Source: an uncultured Campylobacter sp.
GTDB taxonomy: Bacteria; Campylobacterota; Campylobacteria; Campylobacterales; Campylobacteraceae
NCBI GenBank assembly: GCA_937965895.1
Contig: CALCKS010000026.1
Coordinates: 1-16,175 of the forward strand
Direction: 5' to 3'
DNA length: 16,175 nucleotides
Shown: one piece after another, positions 7,291 through 15,200 of the stretch
Numbering within the stretch: position 1 is the stretch's first letter
How the letters are laid out: every line of letters starts with the position of its first letter
The notes under the pieces: model-generated
What the model was told of the DNA's origin: nothing
What the model saw: the letters and a program-made list of their open reading frames with translations, nothing else
Databases searched by the model: none
Translations under genes and position numbers: made by a program

Positions 7291-9864
7291 ATGGCGAATT
7301 TAGGCGAAAATTTAACAGCGCAAATGCAAGATCTAGTAGAAAAGGGCGTCGCGCTAGCGATACACGCGAAAAATCCGCAAACGTTTCCGCTTCATTTGCT
7401 TTGGGCGCTAGCCGCAGATAGTAGCTCGCTACTAAACCAAGTCTTTAATAAAATGAACGTGAGTAAAGACGCGGTCGAGCTCGAAGTAAAAAGCAAAGCC
7501 ACACAGCTACCTACAAGCTCAAACGTCAGCAAGGAAAACGTGCAAATTTCAAAGGAGCTCATAAACTCGCTTGAAAGTGCAAAAGCCCTGATGGTGAGCC
7601 TAGGAGACAGCTATATCGCGGTGGATACGTGGATTATTTCGGCGCTTGAGCTGCCTGAAATTAAACAAATTTTAGGCAAATTTACAGATGTTTTAGAAAT
7701 CCGCAAAAATTTGGAAAGCATTAGAGCAGGGCGCAAGATAGACAGCCAAACCGGCGACGAGACGCTAGATAGTTTGGAGAAATACGGCATCGATCTAACT
7801 GCAAAGGCGCTAAATAAGGAGCTCGATCCTGTCATCGGGCGCGACGAAGAGATCACGCGCATGATGCAAATTTTAATAAGAAAGAGCAAGAATAATCCTA
7901 TTTTATTAGGCGAGCCGGGCGTGGGTAAAACCGCTATCGTCGAGGGTCTAGCGCAAAAAATCGTGGCAAAAGACGTGCCCACTAGCCTAGCAAACAAACG
8001 CGTAGTAGCGCTTGATATGAGCGCACTAATCGCGGGTGCGAAATACCGCGGCGAGTTTGAAGACAGGCTAAAAGCCGTCATAAACGAGGTAAAAAGCGCG
8101 GGAAATATCATCCTGTTTATCGACGAGATACACACCATCGTGGGCGCGGGAGCTAGCGAAGGCAGCATGGACGCGGCAAATATCCTAAAACCCGCGCTTG
8201 CTAGAGGCGAGCTGCACGCCGTGGGCGCTACGACGCTAAAAGAGTACCGCAAGTATTTCGAAAAGGACGCCGCGTTGCAACGCCGCTTTCAGCCCATCGA
8301 CGTCAAAGAGCCTAGCGTAAACGAAGCACTTCAAATTTTACGCGGCATAAAAGAGCGCCTCGAGGTGCACCACGGCGTGACGATCACCGATAGCGCGCTG
8401 GTTGCGGCGGCAAAGCTAAGCGACCGCTACATCTCAAACCGCTTTTTGCCGGATAAAGCGATCGATCTCATCGACGAGGCTGCAGCCGAGCTAAAAATGC
8501 AGATAGAAAGCGAACCGTACGAACTCGCCCGCATCAAGCGCGAGATCGTAACGCTGCAAGTCGAAAAAGAGGCGCTAAAAATGGAAGACGAGGCTAAAAA
8601 CGCCGCTCGCCTAAGCGAAATCGAAAAAGAAATCGCCGATCTAAACGAGCAAAAGCACGCCCTTGACGGTAAATTTGAAAACGAAAAGGCGGTTTTTGGC
8701 GGCATCTCAAAAGCAAAAAAAGAGATAGATAGCCTAAAAAGCGAGGCCGAGATAGCGCGCAGAAACGGCGACTTGCAGCGCGCGGCCGAGATAGAATACG
8801 GCAAAATTTTAGAAGCGGCCAACCGCCAAAAAGAGCTCGAAAAAAAATGGGACGAGATGAAAAAAAGCGGCGTGCTACTCAAAAATCAGGTCGATGAGGA
8901 GCTAGTGGCTGAAATACTAAGCAAATGGACGGGAATTTCAGTCAGCAAAATGCTAACTAGCGAAAAGCAAAAATATCTGATGATCGAGGAGCATTTGCGC
9001 GAAAGCGTCGTCGGTCAGGATGCCGCTTTGCACGCGCTGGCAAGAGCTATCAAGCGAAACAAAGCGGGTCTAAACGAGGGCGCTCGTCCGATCGGATCGT
9101 TTTTGTTTTTGGGGCCTACGGGCGTGGGTAAAACGCAGTCGGCCAAGGCTTTGGCTAAATTTTTATTTGACGACGAGCGCGCGCTCATACGCTTTGATAT
9201 GAGCGAATACATGGAAAAGCACAGCGTCTCTCGCCTGCTCGGAGCGCCTCCTGGATACGTGGGTTACGACGAAGGCGGACAGCTAACCGAAGCCGTGCGC
9301 AGACGTCCGTATAGCGTCATACTTTTTGACGAGATAGAAAAGGCTCACAAAGACGTCTTTAACGTGCTTCTTGGCATCCTAGACGACGGAAGGGCGACTG
9401 ATAACAAGGGCGTGACGGTCGATTTTAAAAACACGATCATCATCCTCACGTCAAATATCGCGTCAAATTTCATCATGGATCTAAAAGGCGAGGAACGCGA
9501 GCAAGCGGTCAAAAACGAGCTTAAAAACTACTTTAAACCCGAGTTTTTAAACCGACTAGACGACACGATAATCTTTAATCCGCTCGATGAAGACGGGCTA
9601 ATAAAAATCGTAGATATAATGTTTAAAGAGCTTGAAAAAACGCTGCAAAATCGCGGTATAAAAGCAAGCCTAAGCGAAGAGGCGAAGAAATTTATCGCGG
9701 GCGCGGGCTTTGACATAGTTTACGGCGCTAGACCTTTGCGCCGCGCGCTATATGAGCTGGTCGAAGATCCGCTAGCGGATATGATCCTACGCGACGAGCT
9801 TGAAAGCGGCGACGAGATCGTGGTAGGCAGCGATAAAGAAAAAATAACGATCTCTAAAATTTAA
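7291..9864 (+). CDS. clpB: ATP-dependent chaperone ClpB
   Basis: ClpB is the cytoplasmic hexameric disaggregase that pulls polypeptides out of heat-induced aggregates together with DnaK. The 857-residue product has the full family layout: an N-terminal Clp repeat domain (about 1-145), then a first AAA+ module with Walker A GEPGVGKT (207-214) and Walker B FIDEIH (Asp278, Glu279). The long charged coiled-coil middle domain (about 400-530) separates ClpB from ClpA/ClpC-type unfoldases. The second AAA+ module has GPTGVGKT (608-615) and LFDEIE (Asp680, Glu681), with the D2 small domain at the C-terminus. No IGF/IGL-type ClpP-binding loop was noticed, as expected. The start ATG follows AAAGGAGAAAAA. 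It is transcribed alone, from a strong promoter overlapped by a HAIR-like site, and ends at an intrinsic terminator, consistent with a heat-shock gene. Confidence 0.97.
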   Translation: MANLGENLTAQMQDLVEKGVALAIHAKNPQTFPLHLLWALAADSSSLLNQVFNKMNVSKDAVELEVKSKATQLPTSSNVSKENVQISKELINSLESAKALMVSLGDSYIAVDTWIISALELPEIKQILGKFTDVLEIRKNLESIRAGRKIDSQTGDETLDSLEKYGIDLTAKALNKELDPVIGRDEEITRMMQILIRKSKNNPILLGEPGVGKTAIVEGLAQKIVAKDVPTSLANKRVVALDMSALIAGAKYRGEFEDRLKAVINEVKSAGNIILFIDEIHTIVGAGASEGSMDAANILKPALARGELHAVGATTLKEYRKYFEKDAALQRRFQPIDVKEPSVNEALQILRGIKERLEVHHGVTITDSALVAAAKLSDRYISNRFLPDKAIDLIDEAAAELKMQIESEPYELARIKREIVTLQVEKEALKMEDEAKNAARLSEIEKEIADLNEQKHALDGKFENEKAVFGGISKAKKEIDSLKSEAEIARRNGDLQRAAEIEYGKILEAANRQKELEKKWDEMKKSGVLLKNQVDEELVAEILSKWTGISVSKMLTSEKQKYLMIEEHLRESVVGQDAALHALARAIKRNKAGLNEGARPIGSFLFLGPTGVGKTQSAKALAKFLFDDERALIRFDMSEYMEKHSVSRLLGAPPGYVGYDEGGQLTEAVRRRPYSVILFDEIEKAHKDVFNVLLGILDDGRATDNKGVTVDFKNTIIILTSNIASNFIMDLKGEEREQAVKNELKNYFKPEFLNRLDDTIIFNPLDEDGLIKIVDIMFKELEKTLQNRGIKASLSEEAKKFIAGAGFDIVYGARPLRRALYELVEDPLADMILRDELESGDEIVVGSDKEKITISKI

Positions 9865-9873
9865 CCCAAATTT

Positions 9874-9904
9874 ACGGTCGCGCTCACTGGTGTGACCGTT
9901 TTTG
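9874..9904 (+). terminator. Intrinsic terminator of clpB
   Basis: Ten bases after the clpB stop, ACGGTCGCGC (9874-9883) pairs with GTGTGACCGT (9890-9899) around a six-base loop. Two of the ten pairs are G-U. A TTTTTG tract follows directly. This is a standard rho-independent terminator for clpB. Confidence 0.85.
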
Positions 9905-10073
9905 TTCTCGCATCAAATTCTCTAAATTTAACCGCGCAAATATCGTATGTATAGACTACCCAAATTTGAAAACAGCATATTGACTCGCAAATTTAGCTAA
10001 ATTTCAAATTTAGCAAGCTTGCGTACCGTTAGCCGTCTGGGTCAAATTTACCAAAATCGTTCAAATTTAGCGG
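9905..10073. repeat. Gene-free stretch with dense AAATTT words and a perfect 9-base inverted repeat
   Basis: No gene is visible between the clpB terminator and the xerH stop. AAATTT occurs seven times here (9924, 9962, 9989, 9999, 10006, 10044, 10063). GCTAAATTT at 9996-10004 and AAATTTAGC at 10006-10014 form a perfect inverted repeat with a single base between, flanked by a further CGCAA (9986) and TTGCG (10019). It lies 60 bases beyond the xerH stop and lacks a T-run, so it is a weak terminator candidate at best. Confidence 0.5.
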
Positions 10074-11138
10074 CTATTCTCCGCTCAGCTCCTCGGCCAC
10101 CTGCGCAGCGAGTTTTAGCTTTTCGCTATCAAAATGCGTGTAAATGCGCGAGGTGTTTAAGCTGGCGTGTCCGAGCGCTTCTTGCACTAAAACTAGGTCT
10201 TTTTGCTTTTTGTAAAGCATCGTGGCAAAGGTATGTCGCAGCATGTGAGCGCCGTTTTTTTCCTTTCGGATGCCTGCTTTAAAGAGGATCTGCTCAACGA
10301 TGCGGCTCACGTAGGCCTGCGTTAGGCGCGTGCCTTTTTTGTTGATAAAAAGATATCCTTCTTTATTTATATAGTTTATCGCGATCGCGTCTAGGTGGGC
10401 TTCGATGAGGCGGCGTTTGATCATGACGACGCGGTATTTGTTGCCTTTGCCGCGGATCCTGATGACGTAGAGCTCGCCATCCTCGGCTATATCTTTGCGC
10501 TTTAGATTTAGCGCCTCGCTCACGCGGATACCAGTGAAAATAATGATTTTTATAATGAGCTTGTTGCGGTTGGCGTTGCTTTTAAACTCTGCGTTTTCGA
10601 TCGCCTCCAAAAATCTCTTGACCTCATCCTCGCTCATAAACTCAGGCAGCTTTTGCCCGCGCGCTCCGCCCACGCCGCCCCAGTTTTTAAGCTCGATGTC
10701 AAAGACGTGCGCCTTGCCATCCTCTTCATTTTGCTTATCCAAAAATGCGAAAAAATTTATCACGCTTATGCGGTAGTTTTTCTTACTCGCGTCACTTAGC
10801 CCGCCCGTGACGCTAGCTAGCACCTCGCTTAGCAGCTCCTCGTCGATCTGTTTTAGGCTCTCTAGCTCGTAAAATTTAAGCGTCTCGAATATCTTTTTAA
10901 GCGGATTAAAGTATGTATTTATGCCCGTTAGTCCCGCGTTTCTAGCCGATTTTACGAGGCCGTCTAGCTGATCGATATTTTTTATATCGCGGCTAAGGGC
11001 GAAATTTACGCTTGCTAGCGCCTTTGGGTCGCGAAGCTCTTTGTTTGATAGCGAGCTAAGCTTAAATTTGACGTATCTCGTGAGCCAAAATATAAACGAG
11101 TTTTCAAAACTATCTTTGCAATCAAGCGCGTATTTCAA
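10074..11138 (-). CDS. xerH: Tyrosine recombinase XerH
   Basis: This 354-residue tyrosine recombinase matches the single-recombinase XerH type of epsilonproteobacteria, which resolves chromosome dimers at difH together with FtsK. An N-terminal SAM-like core-binding domain (about 50-150) precedes the catalytic domain. The catalytic set is complete: Arg205 in FTGIRVSEAL, Lys231 in RGKGNK, His298 and Arg301 in HMLRHTF, His324 in ALGHAS, and nucleophile Tyr333 in RIYTHF. The start is a TTG at 11138, with AAGGA seven bases upstream; the first in-frame ATG would remove half the protein. The length is greater than XerC/XerD (about 300), as expected for XerH. No integrase-type mobile element surrounds it, so a phage or island integrase is less likely. 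I could not identify a difH site nearby. Confidence 0.88.
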   Translation of the reverse strand: MKYALDCKDSFENSFIFWLTRYVKFKLSSLSNKELRDPKALASVNFALSRDIKNIDQLDGLVKSARNAGLTGINTYFNPLKKIFETLKFYELESLKQIDEELLSEVLASVTGGLSDASKKNYRISVINFFAFLDKQNEEDGKAHVFDIELKNWGGVGGARGQKLPEFMSEDEVKRFLEAIENAEFKSNANRNKLIIKIIIFTGIRVSEALNLKRKDIAEDGELYVIRIRGKGNKYRVVMIKRRLIEAHLDAIAINYINKEGYLFINKKGTRLTQAYVSRIVEQILFKAGIRKEKNGAHMLRHTFATMLYKKQKDLVLVQEALGHASLNTSRIYTHFDSEKLKLAAQVAEELSGE

Positions 11139-11173
11139 GATATTTTCCTTAAATTTATAAAAATTTGAAAAGC

Positions 11174-11179
11174 ATTATA
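11174..11179 (-). promoter_or_regulatory. Probable -10 box for xerH
   Basis: On the minus strand a perfect TATAAT lies at 11179-11174, about 35 bases before the xerH TTG. At a 17-base distance the -35 region reads TTTATT, a weak match typical of Campylobacter. The ribosome site AAGGA lies between it and the start. Confidence 0.5.
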
Positions 11180-11235
11180 ACCAAACGCTTCTAAAAAATA
11201 AATTTTGAGGTAATCTGAAAAACACTTTTAATCAA

Positions 11236-11276
11236 AATATTAATATTATCATTTAAGTTAAGTTATGATAAAGTTA
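11236..11276 (+). promoter_or_regulatory. Repeat-rich control region and candidate promoter of ttrBA
   Basis: A cluster of symmetrical elements lies 30-70 bases before ttrB. AATATTAATATT (11236-11247) is a 12-base palindrome. TTATCAT (11246-11252) and ATGATAA (11265-11271) form a perfect inverted repeat with a 12-base spacer. AAGTTA occurs three times (11255, 11260, 11271), the last two 11 bases apart. The best -10 candidate is TATGAT at 11264-11269, 36 bases before the ATG; no good -35 is seen. A smaller palindrome, TTTGA-T-TCAAA (11286-11296), abuts the ribosome site. The arrangement suggests binding of a regulator, not identifiable from sequence. Confidence 0.45.
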
Positions 11277-11305
11277 CGAAACCATTTTGATTCAAAGGAG
11301 AAAAA

Positions 11306-12046
11306 ATGCAATCAACGCTAGGTTCGCGTCGTAGCTTTATCGCTGCGGCGGGTGTTTTTATAGCGGCGACCGCGCTCAGGGCCGCTCCGAATACTTTTGA
11401 AAAAACCAAAGGTCCGCGCTACGGCATGGTCATCGACCTCACGCGCTGCGTCGGCTGCCAGTCTTGCACGATGAACTGCGCTATGGAAAACAACGTCCAA
11501 GCAGGCGCCTTTAGGACGATCGTTTCGGAGTACGAAGCTAGCGACAAAGACGGCAACCGCGCCGTTATCGCATCGCTACCTCGCCTTTGCAATCACTGCG
11601 AAAATCCAGCCTGTATCGACGTTTGTCCGACGGGAGCTAGCTACCAAAGAAGCAACGGCATCGTCAAAGTAAATAGCACCGAGTGCATCGGCTGCGCTCT
11701 ATGCGCCGAGGCCTGTCCGTATCACGCCAGATACCTAAGCATGCAGACCTATAAGGTCGATAAATGCACCTTTTGCGATCACAGACTGCGCGAGGGATTG
11801 CTACCTGCGTGCGTAGAGACCTGTGTGGGCGGAAGCCGCATAATAGGCGATCTAAACGACGAAAACTCAAATATCAGAAAATTTTTAGCCGCTCACGAGA
11901 CGATGGTGCTAGACAGTCCGAAAAACACGCATCCGCAGGTTTTTTACTACGGCGTGAGCGAAATTTTGACTAAAAACGATAAAGAACTGGCGGCTAAAAA
12001 AGGCTACAAACAAGCGATCAGCTGGAGCGAAGAGATCGCGCTGTAA
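11306..12046 (+). CDS. ttrB: TtrB-like four-cluster ferredoxin subunit, Tat-exported
   Basis: This 246-residue electron-transfer subunit resembles tetrathionate reductase TtrB. It starts with a twin-arginine signal (GSRRSFIAAAG, followed by a hydrophobic run and probable cut after RAA), so it acts in the periplasm. Sixteen cysteines form four [4Fe-4S] sites: CVGCQSCTMNC, CNHCENPACIDVC, CIGCALCAEAC, and CTFC with PACVETC. The stretches AFRTIVSEYE, LPRLCNHCENPAC and LLPACVETCVGGSRIIGD are very close to what I recall of Salmonella TtrB. The ATG follows AAAGGAGAAAAA. Its stop is fused with the ribosome site of the next gene (TAAGGAG), so the two are coupled. It would carry electrons to the molybdenum subunit. 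Which donor feeds it is open, since no membrane subunit gene is adjacent. Arsenate- or selenate-type relatives are less likely alternatives. Confidence 0.85.
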   Translation: MQSTLGSRRSFIAAAGVFIAATALRAAPNTFEKTKGPRYGMVIDLTRCVGCQSCTMNCAMENNVQAGAFRTIVSEYEASDKDGNRAVIASLPRLCNHCENPACIDVCPTGASYQRSNGIVKVNSTECIGCALCAEACPYHARYLSMQTYKVDKCTFCDHRLREGLLPACVETCVGGSRIIGDLNDENSNIRKFLAAHETMVLDSPKNTHPQVFYYGVSEILTKNDKELAAKKGYKQAISWSEEIAL

Positions 12047-12056
12047 GGAGAAAATA

Positions 12057-15056
12057 ATGCAAAGACGAGAATTTCTAAAAAACGCGGCGATGATCTCGGC
12101 CGTAGGCGCGACCGCTGCAGTAGCGGACGACGCGGGGAAAATAAAAGACGACTATAAACCGCAGGGCAGCTCGCTACAGCCCGAATTTAGCGTAAAAGAC
12201 GGCAAAATTTCGATGAACGACGGACATAGCGTGGTATTTTCCATGTGTCACGGCTGCGTGGCAAAGTGCGGCCTAAGGTTGCACGTAGACGAAAAAGCAG
12301 ACCGCGTGCTAAGATGCACGGGCAACCCCTATCACCCGCTATCAAACGTGCACTGGGCGAGCTTTGAAACCTCGATAAACGACGCACTGCTGGCGACTAC
12401 GGCTAGCGGCGAGGACGATCGGCGCGCTACTGTATGCGCTAGAGGCGCGGCGCTACCGGAGATGATAGCTTCGCCTATTAGGGTTTTATCGCCGCTAAAG
12501 CGAGTAGGAAAAAGAGGCGAGGGCAAGTGGAAAAAGATCAGTTTCGAACAGCTCATCGAGGAGGTCGTCGAGGGCGGGGATCTTTTCGGCGAGGGGCACG
12601 TGGACGGGCTTAGAGCCATACACTCAGACGAGCTCATCGACGAGGCAAATCCCGAATACGGCACCAAGCGCAACCAGCTTTTGAGCTTTTATCTCTACGA
12701 CGGGCGCTCGGATATCGTCGATCGCTTTATCAAAAAATCATTCGGCACTATAAATCACTACTCGCACGGCGGTATCTGCGGCGGCGGCTTTAGAGTCGGC
12801 GGCAAGATCGCGCATAATGCAAAGGGCTTTGCCCATACTAAGCCCGACTACGAAAACTCCAAATTTACCATCTACTGGGGCACCTCGCCCGCAAACGGCG
12901 GAAATCCGTTCCAAAAACAAGCCAAAATGGTCGCCCACGCAAGAAGTACAAACGATGACTTCAGCTATGCGGTGGTAGATCCGACGCTAACGAACGCCGT
13001 CAAATTTGCCGCCTCCGATAAAGGCCGCTGGATCGGCATAAAACCGGGCACCGACACTGCGCTTGCTATGGCGATGATACGCTGGATCATAGAAAACGAA
13101 AAATACGCCGCAAACTACCTCATGCAGCCAAATTTAGAGCAAGCAAAGCTAGCCGGCGAGATACACTGGTGCAACGCCGTCCACCTAGTCATCACGCAAA
13201 AAGGCCACGCAGACTACGGCAAATTTGCGCTTGTTGGCGACGAGTGGCAGGTCTGCTCTCAAAGCGGCAAAATCCAAAGCTACAAGATAAACGAGCCTGC
13301 TAAGCTCTACTATAAGGGCAAAATTTTGCTTAACGGCAAAAAAGTCGAGGTTAAAAGCTCGATGCAGCTGCTAAAAGAATCAGCCTATAAACACAGCCTT
13401 GGCGAGTACTCTAAAATTTGCGGCGTGAGCGTGGAGGATATATTGTGGCTATGCGAAAATTTCACCAAAAACGGCAGGCAGGTCAGCACCAACGTCCACG
13501 GCGGCATGATGCACACGCAAGCAGCCATGAGCACGTACGCGATATTTTGTCTAAACACACTCATGGGCACATACGGCTACAAGGGCGGCAGTGTAAACGC
13601 AAGCGCGGGCACTCATGAGTTTTTAAAGGGTAGATACGATCTAGAGAGCTTCGAGGGCGCATACAAACCAAACGGACTAAATTTATCCCGCTCGGGCAAG
13701 TATTACGAAACGAGCTCGGAGTTTAAGCGCAAAGTCGCAGCCGGCGGTAGCGGTTATCCTGCGCAGCAGCCGTGGTATCCTATCTCGATGCCGCTAGTAA
13801 ACGAAACGCTCACTAGCCATGCCGCGGGCTATCCGTATAAGGTAAAAGTGTTTATAAACTACATGACAAACGTCGTCTACGGACAGGCGGGGCTCGAGGT
13901 TGCGGTGCTTGAAGTGCTAAAAGATAGCAAAAAATTACCGCTTTTCATCGGTATCGACGCCTTTATGAACGAAACTAACGCCTACGCCGACTACATTGTA
14001 CCAGACGGGGTAAATCTAGAAAACTGGGCGCTGCCAAACTCGCTTTGGGGTACGATAGCTAAAACCTCGGTCGTGCGCTACCCGGCCGTCGCCGCTAAAC
14101 AAGACCGCGCCGCAGACGGCACGCTAATCGACGTAGAGGCCTTTTATATCGCGGTGGCAAAGAGGCTCGGGCTAAAAGGATTTGGCAAGGGCGCCTTTAA
14201 GGACAAAGACGGAAAGCCGATGGATCTGGATACTAAAGAGCAGTATTACGCCGCGGCGCTGGCAAATTTAGCCTTTGACGGAGAGGGCGTAAAGGATATC
14301 AGCAAAGAGGATCTAAAGCTAAGTAAAATTTCAAAAACCATGAAAAAGCTAGAGCCGTTTTTAAAAGACGAGGAAAAGCCAAAAGTCGCGCACGTGCTGG
14401 CAAAGGGCGGTAGGTTTGACAGCTACGAGAGTGCGTACAAGGGCGATAAAACCACGGTAAAAGTCCCGGCTGCTACGCCTGCTGCGATCTACTACGAGCC
14501 GCTTGGCGGACACAGGCACTCTATCACGGGCGAGTATATGCCAGGCACGCCGACTCTAGCCCTTGCAGTCGCTAGCGACGGTACTCCGCTAGAAAAGTTT
14601 TTCCCAAAATCAGAGTGGAAATACCTCGTAAGCTCGAGAAAATCAAACATCCAGCACTACTACACGATCGTTAGTCCAAAGCTACGCGCGATACATCCAA
14701 AAAATTTCGTAAGGATCGCCGAGGATATCGCGAGCGAGCAGGGCATCAAGACGGGCGACAAGGTCAAGATCACGACGCCGTACGGTTCGCAAACGGGCGA
14801 GGCCTTCGTAACAAACGGCGTTGCTAGCGGCGTCATCAGCCTCGAGCACGGTTTTGGGCACGATGAGTTTGGCGCCAGGGTGCATTTTATCGACGGCAAA
14901 CCGGCCTTTTGGCTAGAAAGCGCGGAAAAGGGCGTAAATCACAACAAACTAGGCCTACTAGATCCGAAGCGAAAGGGCAAATTTAGCCTAAACGACTGGT
15001 TAGTGGGCACCTGCGCTAGACAGGCGCTACCTGCAAATATCCGTAAAATCGGCTAA
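12057..15056 (+). CDS. ttrA: TtrA-like molybdopterin catalytic subunit, Tat-exported
   Basis: This 999-residue protein is a molybdopterin-guanine-dinucleotide oxidoreductase of the TtrA branch, which in Salmonella reduces tetrathionate to thiosulfate in the periplasm during anaerobic respiration. A Tat signal opens it (QRREFLKNA, hydrophobic run, cut near AVA-DDA). An N-terminal [4Fe-4S] site is formed by Cys64, Cys67 and Cys71 (CHGCVAKC) with Cys127 (VCARG). The likely molybdenum ligand is Cys241 in SHGGICGGG. Blocks such as GTSPANGGNPFQKQ, KPGTDTALAMAMIRWI and WCNAVHLVI match my memory of TtrA, as does the length near 1000. The C-terminal molydopterin dinucleotide-binding domain is present (about 880-985). 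It is cotranscribed with ttrB, 10 bases upstream. Substrate identity is an inference: thiosulfate/polysulfide (PhsA/PsrA) enzymes are shorter (about 750), and arsenate reductases (ArrA) are related alternatives. Confidence 0.8.
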   Translation: MQRREFLKNAAMISAVGATAAVADDAGKIKDDYKPQGSSLQPEFSVKDGKISMNDGHSVVFSMCHGCVAKCGLRLHVDEKADRVLRCTGNPYHPLSNVHWASFETSINDALLATTASGEDDRRATVCARGAALPEMIASPIRVLSPLKRVGKRGEGKWKKISFEQLIEEVVEGGDLFGEGHVDGLRAIHSDELIDEANPEYGTKRNQLLSFYLYDGRSDIVDRFIKKSFGTINHYSHGGICGGGFRVGGKIAHNAKGFAHTKPDYENSKFTIYWGTSPANGGNPFQKQAKMVAHARSTNDDFSYAVVDPTLTNAVKFAASDKGRWIGIKPGTDTALAMAMIRWIIENEKYAANYLMQPNLEQAKLAGEIHWCNAVHLVITQKGHADYGKFALVGDEWQVCSQSGKIQSYKINEPAKLYYKGKILLNGKKVEVKSSMQLLKESAYKHSLGEYSKICGVSVEDILWLCENFTKNGRQVSTNVHGGMMHTQAAMSTYAIFCLNTLMGTYGYKGGSVNASAGTHEFLKGRYDLESFEGAYKPNGLNLSRSGKYYETSSEFKRKVAAGGSGYPAQQPWYPISMPLVNETLTSHAAGYPYKVKVFINYMTNVVYGQAGLEVAVLEVLKDSKKLPLFIGIDAFMNETNAYADYIVPDGVNLENWALPNSLWGTIAKTSVVRYPAVAAKQDRAADGTLIDVEAFYIAVAKRLGLKGFGKGAFKDKDGKPMDLDTKEQYYAAALANLAFDGEGVKDISKEDLKLSKISKTMKKLEPFLKDEEKPKVAHVLAKGGRFDSYESAYKGDKTTVKVPAATPAAIYYEPLGGHRHSITGEYMPGTPTLALAVASDGTPLEKFFPKSEWKYLVSSRKSNIQHYYTIVSPKLRAIHPKNFVRIAEDIASEQGIKTGDKVKITTPYGSQTGEAFVTNGVASGVISLEHGFGHDEFGARVHFIDGKPAFWLESAEKGVNHNKLGLLDPKRKGKFSLNDWLVGTCARQALPANIRKIG

Positions 15057-15200
15057 ATTTAACGCGGCGGCTAGGGCATAGCCTGGTCGCCGTCAAATTT
15101 GACGCTTCAGCAGTAAATTTAAAGTAGCGTAAATTTGTCGCGGACGGCGTCAAATTTGTAGTATTTTTAAGGTAGTCCACGCAAATTTGACGGCAAATTT
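15055..15200. repeat. Convergent intergenic region with repeated AAATTT-centred words
   Basis: AAATTT occurs seven times in 146 bases (15055, 15095, 15115, 15131, 15152, 15183, 15195). GCCGTCAAATTTG at 15089-15101 recurs as an exact inverted copy at 15182-15194 and, with one mismatch, in direct orientation at 15146-15158. CGTCAAATTTGACG at 15091-15104 is a perfect 14-base palindrome. The stretch separates convergent ttrA and the DUF3137 gene and holds no gene. Confidence 0.65.
15065..15092 (+). terminator. Imperfect hairpin after ttrA
   Basis: GGCTA (15069-15073) pairs with TAGCC (15079-15083) around GGGCA, and an outer CGGC (15065-15068) pairs with GCCG (15089-15092) across a five-base bulge. 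It starts eight bases after the ttrA stop. No T-run follows, so it is only a possible terminator or mRNA 3' stabiliser. Confidence 0.3.

Noticed and set aside
8427..8882. Minus-strand open frame of 151 codons inside clpB
   Set aside because: It is rich in Ser, Phe, Ala and Ile, as expected for the complement of the Lys/Glu/Ala-rich ClpB coiled coil, and is a shadow frame.
11139..11305. A difH recombination site beside xerH
   Set aside because: The region contains AAGTTATGATAAAGTTACG, which recalls epsilonproteobacterial dif arms, but I see no pair of about 11-base arms around a six-base centre, and I do not remember the consensus well enough to call it.
11306..15056. Assignment as thiosulfate/polysulfide reductase (PhsAB/PsrAB) or respiratory arsenate reductase
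   Set aside because: The catalytic subunit is about 1000 residues and the small subunit has a Tat signal and blocks close to TtrB, which fit the tetrathionate branch better; arsenate reductase remains a minor alternative.
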